Source of the DNA: Dyadobacter chenhuakuii
GTDB taxonomy: Bacteria; Bacteroidota; Bacteroidia; Cytophagales; Spirosomataceae
Length of the DNA: 64,000 bases
NCBI RefSeq assembly: GCF_023821985.2
Contig: NZ_CP098805.1
Span: 3,534,001 to 3,598,000, forward strand
Direction of reading: 5' to 3'
The position numbers and the translations under genes are program-made. Positions 27,954-37,427 of the stretch are shown one piece after another (position 1 is the first letter of the stretch; each line of letters begins with the position of its first letter). Under the pieces are notes generated by a model. The model was not told the origin of the DNA, ran no database searches, and saw only the letters and a program-made list of their open reading frames with translations.

Positions 27954-28358
27954 CTATTGCTTGTCAGCGATCATTTCAATTTCCTGATTTTCAAAAACTA
28001 CAAAAATGTTCAGCTTATTGGACTTTACACTGCCCACTTTTTCGGAGCCCTCGTAAATGTCAATTCCCGTGCTTCCGGAATTTTTAAGATTTAATGTTCC
28101 CAGATCCTCATCGGGCTCAGAAACGCCGTCAATCTTGGCTTTCATTTTTGCAGTTACCACTTCGGCAGAGAACTTGTCGAGCTGAACCGTTATTACTGCT
28201 CCATTCAAGGGCTTTTTAACCCCGTCTACATTTAACTCGGTAACTTTATACGAGCCCGCAACCTGCGCGGCCAGTTCGGGTGCCGGATCTTTGTCTTTGT
28301 CCTTTTGGCAGGCAAAAAATAATGTACTCAGGAATAAAATCAGGAAAATCTTTTTCAT
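27954..28358 (-). CDS. putative lipoprotein, lipocalin-like
   Basis: A 134-residue lipoprotein with the signal MKKIFLILFLSTLFFAC (Cys17) and an acidic Lys/Asp tether KDKDKDPAP. The mature part AGSYKVTELNVDGVKKPLNGAVITVQL followed by alternating strands fits the small lipocalin-like or DUF4969-type beta-barrels of Bacteroidota, but I recognise no firm family. Function unknown. It is convergent with the M23 peptidase gene and transcribed alone. Confidence 0.85.
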   Translation of the reverse strand: MKKIFLILFLSTLFFACQKDKDKDPAPELAAQVAGSYKVTELNVDGVKKPLNGAVITVQLDKFSAEVVTAKMKAKIDGVSEPDEDLGTLNLKNSGSTGIDIYEGSEKVGSVKSNKLNIFVVFENQEIEMIADKQ

Positions 28359-28559
28359 GGCTGTTTTAATTAATGTTTGAATAAATAAATGTCATAAAAT
28401 GTCCTTTTTGACCCGACAAAGGTAGATCGGTGCAAGCCCGCCAATCAATCCTCTGAAAGTAGGATTTTCGAAAAATCATGCTTTTAGAGGATATTATTGA
28501 AAGGTTTTATTTAGGAATTTTACACCCGTAATTTTCAAGTCAAAACTCCTCCACGATCG

Positions 28560-30488
28560 ATGAAATCAGTTTTTACGACGGCTTTACTCATTCTTATTTA
28601 TGGTCATGTTAGCGCGCAAAGCGGTGATGCAAATTCGATTTTAAAGAAGATCAGGGAGAGTAAGGAGGATACAAACCGCGTGCTGGCTTACATTGAATAT
28701 GGCAATCTGCTCGAAAACCAGAACATCGACAGCGCAGGCAAATATTATCTCAAAGCAGAAGCATTAAGTCAAAAGCTGGATTATAACATTGGGAAATTCA
28801 AATTCCGCTCCAACTACACTTATATACTGAACCTGCAAGGCAAGTTTGAGCAAGGACTTAAATTGAATAAGGAGAGCCTGAAAATTGCAACAGACATGAA
28901 ACATCAGGTGAACATTGGTAAAAGTCTGGCCAATATTGCCACCAGTTACGTCTATATGGGCAATTTTACCGAAGCTATTAAATATTACCAACGCTCAGCG
29001 GATCAGTTTGAAAAGCTGGGAATGAAGGAATTTTTACCCAGACTTTACATCAGCATCGGCTCCGCATTTGAACACGCCAATCTTTTCAATAAATCATTGG
29101 TATACAAACAAAAAGCATTGCAGCTCGCCCGTCCAATGAAGGACAGCCTGCAACTGGCCGACATCCTGACCAATCTTGGCGGCAACTATTTCAATTTAAA
29201 GCGCTACAAAGAAGGTTTGGCAGTTTATACCGAGGGCCTTGCGGTGGCTCAAAAAATCAAATCGGACATTTTCATCGTGCAAGCTTACGGCGGGCTTTGC
29301 CGGGTGAACCGGGGGCTGAAAAAGTTGGACATTGCCCGGGAATATGGAGAAAAAGGATTGGCCCTCGCCAGAAAAACGGGCAATGTGTTTCTGGAAATGG
29401 AGTGCCTGCGAGCGCTAATGTTCGTTGCAGAGGATTATAATGACACTGCCCTATCCGCCAAATACACCCGGGAGGCCCTCAAAATTGCAGAAGCTAATGA
29501 AATGACAGACCATTTGGTGGAGCTGTACGAGGATTACGCAACCGATCTGGCGCGGGAAAACAACTACAAAGGCGCCTATGATTATCTGATGAAATACAAC
29601 CTCATGAATGATGCAATCCAGGGTCTTGACGTGCAAAAACAATTACAGGAACTGGACACAAAGTATCTGACGGCCCAAAAAGAAAAGCAGATCGTAACAT
29701 TAGAAAAGGAAAAACAAACCCGCAACACACTAATCTACAGCCTCATAGGAGGATTTATCGCATTCATCATTATAGCAGTTTTGATTTACAGGAACATTGC
29801 GATCCGCAAGCGGATCGCTGAGCAGGAGGTTTTACAATTACAACAGGAAAAACAGCTGGTAGCCACAAACTCGATTTTGAAGGGCCAGGAAGAGGAACGC
29901 ACCCGCGTAGCCAGGGACTTGCACGACGGTCTCGGCGGATTATTATCTGGTATTAAATTAACTTTAAATTCCGTGAAAGGAAATGTAATTCTTCCCGAGG
30001 AAAGCGCTATGACCTTTACCCGGGCAATCACACAACTGGATGGCGCCATCAGCGAAATGCGCCGCGTAGCACACAGCATGATGCCCGAAACGCTGGTCAG
30101 GTTTGGCCTGATCGAAGCCCTCAGCGATTTCTGCGAAGGGATCAGCGCATCCGGACAGTTAAAAGTAACAATGCAGGACTTCGGCTTCGGAGAGCGTCTC
30201 GATTCATCCATCGAAATCGTGCTCTACCGCGTCGTACAGGAGCTTTTGAACAACGTTCTGAAATACGCCGAAGCAACCGAAGCGCAGGTGCAGCTTACCA
30301 GGATAGGCAGCAATGTAAGCCTTACCGTGGAAGATAATGGTAAAGGTTTTGATGTCAAGAGCCTGGAAACCAGCAAAGGCGCTGGATTCAGGAATGTACA
30401 GGCAAGGGTGGATTATCTCAATGGTAAGCTCGACATTCAATCCAAGCCCGAAGAAGGCACGTCGGTGCTGGTAGAAATTGAAGTATAA
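28560..30488 (+). CDS. TPR-containing sensor histidine kinase (NarL/HisKA_3 type)
   Basis: A 642-residue membrane sensor kinase. Signal peptide 1-20; then about six TPR-like helical repeats (LAYIEYGNLLENQNIDSAGKYYLKAEAL and similar) to about residue 370 in the periplasm. A transmembrane helix follows at about 391-411 (LIYSLIGGFIAFIIIAVLIY), then a coiled stretch, a HisKA_3 dimerisation domain with the phosphorylated His455 in VARDLHDGLGGLLSGIKL, and a GHKL ATPase domain (VVQELLNNVLKYAEATE, DNGKGFD, GAGFRNVQARV). TPR sensor kinases are common in Bacteroidota. The partner response regulator follows 44 bases downstream, so the pair is a two-component system. The signal is unknown. Confidence 0.94.
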   Translation: MKSVFTTALLILIYGHVSAQSGDANSILKKIRESKEDTNRVLAYIEYGNLLENQNIDSAGKYYLKAEALSQKLDYNIGKFKFRSNYTYILNLQGKFEQGLKLNKESLKIATDMKHQVNIGKSLANIATSYVYMGNFTEAIKYYQRSADQFEKLGMKEFLPRLYISIGSAFEHANLFNKSLVYKQKALQLARPMKDSLQLADILTNLGGNYFNLKRYKEGLAVYTEGLAVAQKIKSDIFIVQAYGGLCRVNRGLKKLDIAREYGEKGLALARKTGNVFLEMECLRALMFVAEDYNDTALSAKYTREALKIAEANEMTDHLVELYEDYATDLARENNYKGAYDYLMKYNLMNDAIQGLDVQKQLQELDTKYLTAQKEKQIVTLEKEKQTRNTLIYSLIGGFIAFIIIAVLIYRNIAIRKRIAEQEVLQLQQEKQLVATNSILKGQEEERTRVARDLHDGLGGLLSGIKLTLNSVKGNVILPEESAMTFTRAITQLDGAISEMRRVAHSMMPETLVRFGLIEALSDFCEGISASGQLKVTMQDFGFGERLDSSIEIVLYRVVQELLNNVLKYAEATEAQVQLTRIGSNVSLTVEDNGKGFDVKSLETSKGAGFRNVQARVDYLNGKLDIQSKPEEGTSVLVEIEV

Positions 30489-30532
30489 AGTGCTTTTAGC
30501 AAAAAGAACGTAACCCAAATTTACCTCAACTT

Positions 30533-31150
30533 ATGAGCACCAAAATCCTGATTGTAGATGACCACCCAATGGTGTTGGAAGGCCTGAAATCCCTTTTATC
30601 TGAAAGCGAGGGGATATCGGTCGTAGGCACCGCCTCTAATGCCATCGACGCCATTGCATTTCTGAAATCCAACGAAGTGGATATCGCTTTTCTGGACATT
30701 AACCTGCCCGATATCAGCGGTATTGAGCTTTGTAAGAAGGTTAAGGATCAATTCCCGGAAGTAAAAACGCTTGCGTTGAGCACATTTAGTGAACGCGCTT
30801 ACGTTTCGCGCATGATCCAGAACGGGGCTTCGGGATATCTCATTAAAAGTTCGAGCAAGGAAGAAATCCTGGAAGCGATTCAGCAAGTGCAAGCCGGTGG
30901 GTATTTTATGAATGTCAATTTCGATCAGGCCGCAGCAACACCAACGCCCAAAACAATCCCATTCCTGACCCGCCGCGAAAAAGAGGTCCTTCTCCTCATC
31001 GCCGAAGGTCTCACCAACCCCCAAATCGCCGACAAACTCTTCATCAGCGTAACCACCGTAAACAGCCACCGCCAAAATCTGCTAATGAAATTCGAAGTTT
31101 CCAACACAGCCTCGCTTATTAAGCTTGCAGCTGGGCTGGGGCTGATTTGA
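30533..31150 (+). CDS. response regulator, NarL/FixJ (LuxR-type) family
   Basis: A 205-residue cytoplasmic response regulator partnering the upstream sensor kinase. Residues 5-120 form the receiver domain with DD at 9-10, the phosphoacceptor Asp55 (IAFLDINLPDISG), the conserved S/T region and Lys (SGYLIKSSSKEE). Residues from about 142 to 200 form the LuxR-type helix-turn-helix: FLTRREKEVLLLIAEGLTNPQIADKLFISVTTVNSHRQNLLMKF. Phosphorylation by the kinase would drive dimerisation and DNA binding. The regulon cannot be seen; the following beta-barrel gene, 70 bases downstream on the same strand, is a possible target. Confidence 0.95.
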   Translation: MSTKILIVDDHPMVLEGLKSLLSESEGISVVGTASNAIDAIAFLKSNEVDIAFLDINLPDISGIELCKKVKDQFPEVKTLALSTFSERAYVSRMIQNGASGYLIKSSSKEEILEAIQQVQAGGYFMNVNFDQAAATPTPKTIPFLTRREKEVLLLIAEGLTNPQIADKLFISVTTVNSHRQNLLMKFEVSNTASLIKLAAGLGLI

Positions 31151-31220
31151 GGAAAAAGTCATTTTAGACGTATACTGGCAAGGATTTTTTATTCCTGTTA
31201 AGAATATTTATCCTATCCAC

Positions 31221-31928
31221 ATGATAAAAACGATTTACTACTTCTTCTTTGCACTAATTTTTTCAGCGACGAGCTCTTTTGCGCAGCTTACTATTTTTAA
31301 TGTTTCCTCGTCTGAGATTACGGAAAAGAATAAGCTTAGTTTTCAGCAGCAATTTGAAATCCAGGACGTTATTAATTCCACAACCACTGCAACTTACGGG
31401 CTTGGGAAATTTTGGGAAGTGGGGGTCAATGTGTTTAATGTAAATTATGAACGGGCTTCACATCACTTTGTCCGCAACGATTCCAGTGTAGTTGAGCCTT
31501 ATGCGCCTTTGCTTCTCGTCAATACGCAGAAGTTATTTAAGATTAACAAAGTGCTGGGAATCGGAATTGGGGGATTGATCGGGACAAATCTTGCCCATAA
31601 GAAGCATTTGGTTTATTTTACATATACCAATCTTGCGGCATCGCTTGCAGATGACCATTATAAATTAGCGGCGGGCGGCTATCTGGCAAACAATGGCTAC
31701 CTGGGTGAAGGCCCGATCGAGGGTGTGCAGCTGGGACTTGACGCCGGCATTTGGTATGAAAAAATACATTTACTCGCCGACTGGCTTTCCGGCTCGCATT
31801 CCAAGGGGCAGCTTTCCACAGGCGTCGGCATCTATTTTCTGAAACATTTACCCGTATCCGTTGGCTGGCAACGCTCCAACGCCGACGGCTCCCAAGGCTG
31901 GGTCCTGCAAGTGACTTACGTTCCCTGA
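31221..31928 (+). CDS. secreted or outer-membrane protein of unknown function
   Basis: A 235-residue protein with a signal peptide (IYYFFFALIFSATSSFAQ). The mature region shows alternating hydrophobic and polar residues typical of outer-membrane beta-strands (ATYGLGKFWEVGVNVFNVNYE, KVLGIGIGGLIGTNLAHKKHLVYFTYTNLAASL, GWVLQVTYVP at the end). I do not recognise a named family. It lies shortly downstream of the two-component system on the same strand, which may hint at regulation by it, but this is only positional. Confidence 0.8.
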   Translation: MIKTIYYFFFALIFSATSSFAQLTIFNVSSSEITEKNKLSFQQQFEIQDVINSTTTATYGLGKFWEVGVNVFNVNYERASHHFVRNDSSVVEPYAPLLLVNTQKLFKINKVLGIGIGGLIGTNLAHKKHLVYFTYTNLAASLADDHYKLAAGGYLANNGYLGEGPIEGVQLGLDAGIWYEKIHLLADWLSGSHSKGQLSTGVGIYFLKHLPVSVGWQRSNADGSQGWVLQVTYVP

Positions 31929-31973
31929 ATTTATTTAGCGTAATGAAAACGGCATTGAATAATGCTCAGCTTG

Positions 31974-33428
31974 TCATTCATTCGTCACCAGGCTCCCAAA
32001 CGGGAATAATGCAGATGACACGTGTGCTTTGTTCATGATCTGGCCTAGCTCTTTTGCTTTTTCGGGGAATTGAGGGGTTAGGTTTGTGGTTTCACCTGGA
32101 TCTTTGGAGAGGTCGTAGAGTTCCACCAATGCATCCGGGTTCCCGGCAGCTTTTAACCTGATGGCTTTCCAGTTTCCTTGCCTCACAGCCTGCCTGCCGC
32201 CTTGCTCGTGGAATTCCCAATATAAATAATCGTGCTTTTTCTGGGTAGGCTTGCCTTTTAGTGCATCTGTGAAGGAAATGCCGTCAATGTTTCGCGGCGT
32301 TTGTGCCTGGGCGAGTTCGGTGAATGTGGGCAGAATGTCCCAGAATGCGCCTATAAAATCACTTTTCGATCCCGGTTTGATTACGCCCGGCCAGCGTGCG
32401 GCGAACGGCTCCCTAACCCCACCCTCGTACAAATCACGCTTTACACCCCGGAAACCGCCACTGCTCCTGAAAAATTTGGGGTCAGCACCGCCTTCTACAT
32501 GCGGACCATTGTCGCTCGTAAATATGACAAGCGTATTCTTATCCAGTCCTTTTTCTTTTAATTTATCCAAAACCTGCCCCACATAAAGATCCAGACGCGT
32601 GACCATGGCAGCTAATGTGGCGCGGGGGAATTCCTGAGACGTATACCCGCCACTTTTTGCATTGGAGCCATAATCTGCTCCACGGTAAAATTTCTCTTCA
32701 AACTTGCCTTTATATGATTGAAAAATACTGTCGTCGGGCACAATCAGTTCTGCGTGAGGCAGAATATATGGCAAGAACAGGAAAAACGGCTGTTTACCAT
32801 CTCTGGTATCCATAAAATCCAATGCCTTTTTCTGGATCAGATCGGGTGCGTATTCCTTATTATATAGCAGATCTTTGTTTGCCTCAAGAACAACTTTTTT
32901 AGCATTGTCCCAAAGATGGTCCGGGTAGTAGCGATGCGCCAGGCTTTGGCAATTGTAGCCGTAGAACTGATTAAAACCCTGTTTGTTAGGATCTCCCTCA
33001 GAGCCGACCGGCCCGAGCCCCCATTTACCAAATGCACCGGTGACGTAACCGGCTTTTTGCAAAATTTCAGCAACCGTCAGTACGGAATCGGCGATGGGCT
33101 GCTGTCCTTCGGGTAAAACGGATTTATTTCCTCTGATATAGGTATGCCCGGTATGCTGGCCGGTCAACAAGGAAGATCGGGAAGGTGCGCAGACGGAAGT
33201 TCCTGCATAAAATTGATTAAAAATCATCCCTTCTCGGGCCAGCCGGTCAATGTTCGGGGTTCGGATGAATTTTTGTCCGTTAAACCCGACGTCGCCATAA
33301 CCCAGGTCATCGGCGAGGATGAAAATGATATTTGGACGAACTGTTTTTGTAGCTGGTGTCTGGGCTTGTGAATGCGCTCCCGGGAATAAAACTAGCAAGC
33401 AGCAAAACAGTGCAATAACGTTTTTCAT
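31974..33428 (-). CDS. arylsulfatase-family sulfatase
   Basis: A 484-residue exported enzyme that hydrolyses sulfate esters. Signal peptide 1-22. Sulfatase signatures are clear: NIIFILADDLGYGDVG with metal ligands Asp40 and Asp41, and the formylglycine site CAPSR with Cys80, which needs a maturase such as an anaerobic sulfatase-maturating enzyme. NTLVIFTSDNGPH has the second pair of metal ligands, and KRDLYEGGVREPFAARWPGVIKPGS is typical of this branch. It is divergent from the GlcNAc catabolism regulator, with 346 bases between. Possible substrates are sulfated N-acetylhexosamines, but this is inference from the neighbours alone. Confidence 0.93.
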   Translation of the reverse strand: MKNVIALFCCLLVLFPGAHSQAQTPATKTVRPNIIFILADDLGYGDVGFNGQKFIRTPNIDRLAREGMIFNQFYAGTSVCAPSRSSLLTGQHTGHTYIRGNKSVLPEGQQPIADSVLTVAEILQKAGYVTGAFGKWGLGPVGSEGDPNKQGFNQFYGYNCQSLAHRYYPDHLWDNAKKVVLEANKDLLYNKEYAPDLIQKKALDFMDTRDGKQPFFLFLPYILPHAELIVPDDSIFQSYKGKFEEKFYRGADYGSNAKSGGYTSQEFPRATLAAMVTRLDLYVGQVLDKLKEKGLDKNTLVIFTSDNGPHVEGGADPKFFRSSGGFRGVKRDLYEGGVREPFAARWPGVIKPGSKSDFIGAFWDILPTFTELAQAQTPRNIDGISFTDALKGKPTQKKHDYLYWEFHEQGGRQAVRQGNWKAIRLKAAGNPDALVELYDLSKDPGETTNLTPQFPEKAKELGQIMNKAHVSSALFPFGSLVTNE

Positions 33429-33504
33429 TATTTACTCCTATATTTGATATACTCCAAAAGACATTGCAACCGCTGGAATACTTGAAAATCGGCGGCTATC
33501 TTTG

Positions 33505-33601
33505 CCCTGATACCCTACGACAGCACAGACGACCGGCATGAATTGACAACCACCGAAAATTCCGGCAAGTCGGACCTGAGCTGTCTCATAGGGTATCAGG
33601 G
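33505..33601. repeat. 97-base imperfect long hairpin between sulfatase and LacI genes
   Basis: CCCTGATACCCTA at 33505-33517 is perfectly complementary to TAGGGTATCAGGG at 33589-33601. Inside, GACAGC (33519-33524) pairs with GCTGTC (33580-33585), and CGAC, CCGG and AATT segments pair with GTCG, CCGG and AATT with small bulges. The whole segment therefore folds to a long branched hairpin in single-stranded DNA or RNA. It may be a structured RNA, a REP-like element or a regulatory site; I cannot say which. I see no gene in the surrounding 346 bases. Confidence 0.55.
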
Positions 33602-33774
33602 TTCAATAACATCTATCCTGAATGCGACCTTGAAAGTATAATCTACTTACTTGATAGACAAAATAAAGATATTAAAATCAAACAAACAACAGGCGAAAGC
33701 AATAATACTTAATCAACAGGTAGATTTTTTGAAATAAAACTTCTTTGCACATCTACCAATAGTTAACTTCCCGG

Positions 33775-34833
33775 ATGGAGAAAGACAATACTTATTTCGG
33801 CGTGAAGGAAATCGCGCGGCGGGCCAATGTTTCGATTGCAACAGTAGACAGGGTCATTCACAACCGCACCGGCGTTTCTGAAAAAACCAAAAAGAAGATC
33901 AATGAGATCATTAAAGAACTTGATTATCAACCTAATATATTAGCAAGCCGGCTGGCGTCACGCAAGATCATTTCCCTGGCTGTGCTGCTTCCTAAGGTTT
34001 CTGCCGAGACAGACTTCTGGGAGGCGCCACTTAAAGGGACCGTCCGGGCGCAGCAGGAAATCAAGAAATATGGCGTTCAGGTGAGCACATTTCTTTTTGA
34101 TTTAAATGACCATAATTCTTTCAACGAACAGACGAAATTAATTTTGGCGGGCACTTTTCATGGTGTTTTGCTTGCTCCTTCCTTTGTAGAGGAAGCGCGT
34201 GAGTTTGCCGCTGAATGTACCAAACTGAAAATCCCGTTTGCCTTCATCGATTCCGACATTCCGGATCAGGATAACCTGACCTATATCGGCCCTCATTTAT
34301 TCCAAAGTGGCTATGTAGGGGCCAAATTGCTGACTTATCGCTTAAAGGAAAATCATAAAGTGCTGGTTGTCAATATTTCGAAAGACACGGATACTTACAA
34401 TTATTTGCAGATCGAAGAGGGTTTCAGGTCATATTTTAAAGATCATAACTTGCCCGGTGAGATCATTCGGATGGACATTAAGGATACAGATAACCTTTCC
34501 GTGACAAGAGATCTGAAACGCATGCTGCACACGCACGAGCATATTGAGGCTATTTTTGTAACCAATTCACGCGTTTCCGCCGTGGCTTCCTTTCTAGAAA
34601 AAGACAATCGAAAAGACATTTCTTTAATTGGCTATGATTTCCTTAAGGAGAACATTCGCTTTTTGAATGAAGGGCTGATTGATTTTCTGATCTGCCACAA
34701 ACCTGAGGAGCAGGGTTACCGGGGATTAATGGCCTTATACCAAACTTTGGTGCTCGGCGCGCCTGTTGAAAAAATGCATTTCATGCCGATTGATATCATT
34801 ACAAAAGAGAACCAGGCATTTTATCAGAATTGA
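33775..34833 (+). CDS. LacI-family transcriptional regulator
   Basis: A 352-residue sugar-responsive DNA-binding regulator. Residues 7-62 hold the LacI helix-turn-helix and hinge (VKEIARRANVSIATVDRVIHNRTGVSEKTKKKI, then LDYQPNILASRLASRK). The rest is a periplasmic-binding-protein-like sensor domain with VLLPKVSAETDFWEAPLKGTVRAQQEI and FAFIDSDIPDQDNLTYIGPHLFQSGYVGAKLL. In this branch of Bacteroidota regulators the effector is a monosaccharide. It lies next to the GlcNAc utilisation cluster, 172 bases upstream of the first catabolic gene, and divergent from the sulfatase, so it probably controls one or both (inference). Confidence 0.93.
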   Translation: MEKDNTYFGVKEIARRANVSIATVDRVIHNRTGVSEKTKKKINEIIKELDYQPNILASRLASRKIISLAVLLPKVSAETDFWEAPLKGTVRAQQEIKKYGVQVSTFLFDLNDHNSFNEQTKLILAGTFHGVLLAPSFVEEAREFAAECTKLKIPFAFIDSDIPDQDNLTYIGPHLFQSGYVGAKLLTYRLKENHKVLVVNISKDTDTYNYLQIEEGFRSYFKDHNLPGEIIRMDIKDTDNLSVTRDLKRMLHTHEHIEAIFVTNSRVSAVASFLEKDNRKDISLIGYDFLKENIRFLNEGLIDFLICHKPEEQGYRGLMALYQTLVLGAPVEKMHFMPIDIITKENQAFYQN

Positions 34834-34914
34834 TCGCTATTCAGCCAAATGCAGTATAAAACCTTTCTTTTTCTTACTTGTTCAAAATAATTTATAATCA
34901 AATTGCACAGTAAG

Positions 34915-34943
34915 TTGTTAATAAAAATATGTTTGTATATTTA
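34915..34943 (+). promoter_or_regulatory. candidate promoter of the GlcNAc catabolic operon
   Basis: TTG at 34915-34917 and TATATTTA at 34936-34943 are 18 bases apart, near the Bacteroidota -33/-7 spacing. The -7 box differs from TAnnTTTG at its last base. It ends 62 bases before the first oxidoreductase start codon. Confidence 0.4.
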
Positions 34944-35005
34944 CGGGTACGTGCCCGAAATGACTTTTTCGGACTGACTATTCCTAAACACTTTATAATA
35001 AGTAT

Positions 35006-36013
35006 ATGCATTTGAGCAGAAGAAACTTCATTCTCAAATCCGTCGCGACCGGTGCGGGACTCGGATTACTGGAATATTTACCTGCCATTGCCAGGCCGGC
35101 TGATGGAAAACGGGTGGGCATTATCGGCCTGGACACCTCTCACAGCATTGCATTTACAAAGGCACTAAATGCTGCCACGCCGGACCCGGTTTATGACGGT
35201 TACAAGGTCACAGCAGCCTATCCGCAAGGAAGTAAGGACATTGAATCCAGCACCAAACGCATCCCGGGTTACATTGAAGAAGTGAAAAAGCTCGGTGTCA
35301 AAATCACTGGCTCGATCCAGGAATTACTCGCAGAAACGGATGTGATCCTTCTGGAAACCAATGATGGCCGGTTGCACCTGGAACAAGCATTGGAAGTTTT
35401 CAAAGCTGGCAAAAGAATGTTCATCGACAAACCAGTAGCAGGTTCATTATCAGACACTATTGCGATTTATAATGCTGCTGAAAAATACAAGATCCCTGTT
35501 TTCTCGGCTTCTTCCCTACGTTATATCAAAGGACTTGAAAATATAGACAAAGCCAAGGTTTTGGGCGCTGACACTTACAGCCCTGCGGTTTTGGAAAAAA
35601 CACACCCTGACTTTTTCTGGTATGGCGTTCATGGTGTTGAAACGCTTTACACCGTCATGGGAACGGGCTGTAAAAGCGTCACACGTGTAGGCACGCCTAA
35701 CACGGACATTGTCGTAGGCATATGGAGCGATGGCCGCACCGGCACATTCCGGGGAACGCGGACCGGCAAACACGACTACGGCGGGACGGTTTTTACAGAA
35801 GACGGCAATAAGGTTTTAGGCCCATATGCAGGTTATGAGCCACTTTTGGTGGACATTATTAAGTATTTCAAAACGGGTGAAATGCCTGTTACACCTCAGG
35901 AAACCATTGAAATTTTCGCATTTATGGAAGCTGCGGATGAAAGCAAGCGCCAGGGGGGAAAAAGCGTTATGTTGGAAAGTGTGCTGAATAAAGCCCGGAA
36001 GTCTGCTAAGTAA
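35006..36013 (+). CDS. Gfo/Idh/MocA-family oxidoreductase with Tat-like signal
   Basis: A 335-residue protein with an N-terminal SRRNFILKSVATGAGLGLLEYLPAIA signal that fits the twin-arginine export pattern, which implies export with a bound cofactor. The Rossmann part is RVGIIGLDTSHSIAFTKALNA; the strand-end DVILLETNDGRLHLEQALEVFKAGKRMFIDKPVAGS contains the family's conserved DKP-type motif. The C-terminal sandwich half holds the presumed catalytic region (FFWYGVHGVETLYTVMGTGCKSVTRV). Members act on sugars, often by NAD-dependent oxidation. It is first in a run that leads to nagP-nagA-nagB, so an amino sugar or its derivative is a plausible substrate. Confidence 0.9.
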   Translation: MHLSRRNFILKSVATGAGLGLLEYLPAIARPADGKRVGIIGLDTSHSIAFTKALNAATPDPVYDGYKVTAAYPQGSKDIESSTKRIPGYIEEVKKLGVKITGSIQELLAETDVILLETNDGRLHLEQALEVFKAGKRMFIDKPVAGSLSDTIAIYNAAEKYKIPVFSASSLRYIKGLENIDKAKVLGADTYSPAVLEKTHPDFFWYGVHGVETLYTVMGTGCKSVTRVGTPNTDIVVGIWSDGRTGTFRGTRTGKHDYGGTVFTEDGNKVLGPYAGYEPLLVDIIKYFKTGEMPVTPQETIEIFAFMEAADESKRQGGKSVMLESVLNKARKSAK

Positions 36014-36044
36014 TTCCGCCAAATCCCTTAATCATCCATACGAT

Positions 36045-37397
36045 ATGAAAAATATTCCTAACGAAAGAAGAGATTTTTTGAAGAAAACACTCGCAGGGAG
36101 CGCATTACTGACCGTGGGTGGCATTCTGCCGGGTTTCAGCCCAAAAAGTTATGCGAAGATCATTGGCGCAAATGAAAAAGTTCGCGTGGGCGTTATGGGC
36201 GTAAACAGTCGTGGACTGGCGCTTGCTTCCAACTATGCATTGCAGCCAAACTGTGAGGTTGTTTCAATTTCGGATGTCGATTCGAGAGCCGCAGAAAAGT
36301 GCATTAATACGGTTAACGACATTCAAAAATCAAAGCCTGCGAACACGCCTGACTTTCGGAAAGCACTGGAAAATAAGAATATGGACGCATTGGTGATTGC
36401 TGCTCCCGACCATTGGCATGCGCCTGCGGCTATCCTGGCTTCCAAAGCAGGAAAGCATGTTTACCTCGAAAAACCTTGCAGCCACAATCCCCACGAAGGT
36501 GAAATGCTGATTAAGGCCGCAAAAAAATACAAGAATGTGATTCAAATGGGCAACCAACGCCGTTCGTGGCCGAATGTGATGGCTGCGATTAAGGAAGTGC
36601 ATAGCGGTGCGATTGGCCGTCCGTATTTTGTAAAGGGTTGGTATACGAATAACAGAGCGTCCATTGGCGTAGGAAAAGAAACTGCCGTGCCGTCGTGGCT
36701 GGATTATGAGTTATGGCAAGGCCCTGCGCCGCGGCGCGCTTATAAGGATAATCTGATCCATTACAACTGGCACTGGCTTTGGAACTGGGGAACCGGCGAA
36801 GCGCTTAACAACGGCACCCATATGCTGGATTTGATGCGCTGGGGATTACAGGTTGAGTATCCTAATCGCGTAACATCCTCAGGCGGACGTTATCGTTACA
36901 AGGATGACTGGGAAACACCTGATACGCAGATTATTAACCTTCAATTTGACAATAACACTGCGATGTCGTGGGAAGGCAGAAGCTGCAATGGCCGAACCAA
37001 CGAAGGCAGCAGCGTTGGAGTGATTTTCTATGGAGAAACGGGCTCATTGCAAATTGGGGAAGGCAACACTTACACCATTTACGGGCTGGATAACAAAGTA
37101 ATTAAGGAAGTTAAAAATGACTTTGTAATTGATCCGAGAAATAAGATGAACCCGTCGCAGGGACTGGATGCATTGCACATTCAGAACTTCTTTGATGCCA
37201 TTAAAAAAGGGACACCACTGGCTTCCGAAATTGTTGGCGGCCACCAAAGCACATTGCTCGCGCAACTCGGCAACATTGCCTACCGCTCCGAAGGCACATT
37301 ACATATAGATTCCACAAACGGCCACATTAAAAATAACAAAGAAGCCGAAAAGCTTTGGAAAAGAGAATACCAAAAAGGCTGGGAACCAACTATTTAA
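36045..37397 (+). CDS. Gfo/Idh/MocA-family oxidoreductase with Tat-like signal
   Basis: A 450-residue protein, 31 bases after the previous gene. The N-terminus NERRDFLKKTLAGSALLTVGGILPGFSPKSYA fits a Tat signal. The NAD-binding part is VRVGVMGVNSRGLALASNYA, with DHWHAPAAILASKAGKHVYLEKPCSHNPHEGEML carrying the conserved EKP motif. The C-terminal half includes YNWHWLWNWGTGEALNNGTHMLDLMRWGL, the typical stretch of the large Bacteroidota subfamily of exported oxidoreductases. Some relatives (GH109) hydrolyse N-acetylgalactosaminides with bound NAD, so an NAD-dependent glycosidase role is an alternative to dehydrogenase. The cofactor and substrate are inferred. Confidence 0.93.
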   Translation: MKNIPNERRDFLKKTLAGSALLTVGGILPGFSPKSYAKIIGANEKVRVGVMGVNSRGLALASNYALQPNCEVVSISDVDSRAAEKCINTVNDIQKSKPANTPDFRKALENKNMDALVIAAPDHWHAPAAILASKAGKHVYLEKPCSHNPHEGEMLIKAAKKYKNVIQMGNQRRSWPNVMAAIKEVHSGAIGRPYFVKGWYTNNRASIGVGKETAVPSWLDYELWQGPAPRRAYKDNLIHYNWHWLWNWGTGEALNNGTHMLDLMRWGLQVEYPNRVTSSGGRYRYKDDWETPDTQIINLQFDNNTAMSWEGRSCNGRTNEGSSVGVIFYGETGSLQIGEGNTYTIYGLDNKVIKEVKNDFVIDPRNKMNPSQGLDALHIQNFFDAIKKGTPLASEIVGGHQSTLLAQLGNIAYRSEGTLHIDSTNGHIKNNKEAEKLWKREYQKGWEPTI

Positions 37398-37427
37398 GAT
37401 CCTAGAACAAAATCTGAGATTATTAAG

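Noticed and set aside
33505..33601. Integron attC site as explanation of the long hairpin
   Set aside because: No GTTRRRY/RYYYAAC core ends or integrase are seen; the outer arms are too long and perfect for a typical attC.
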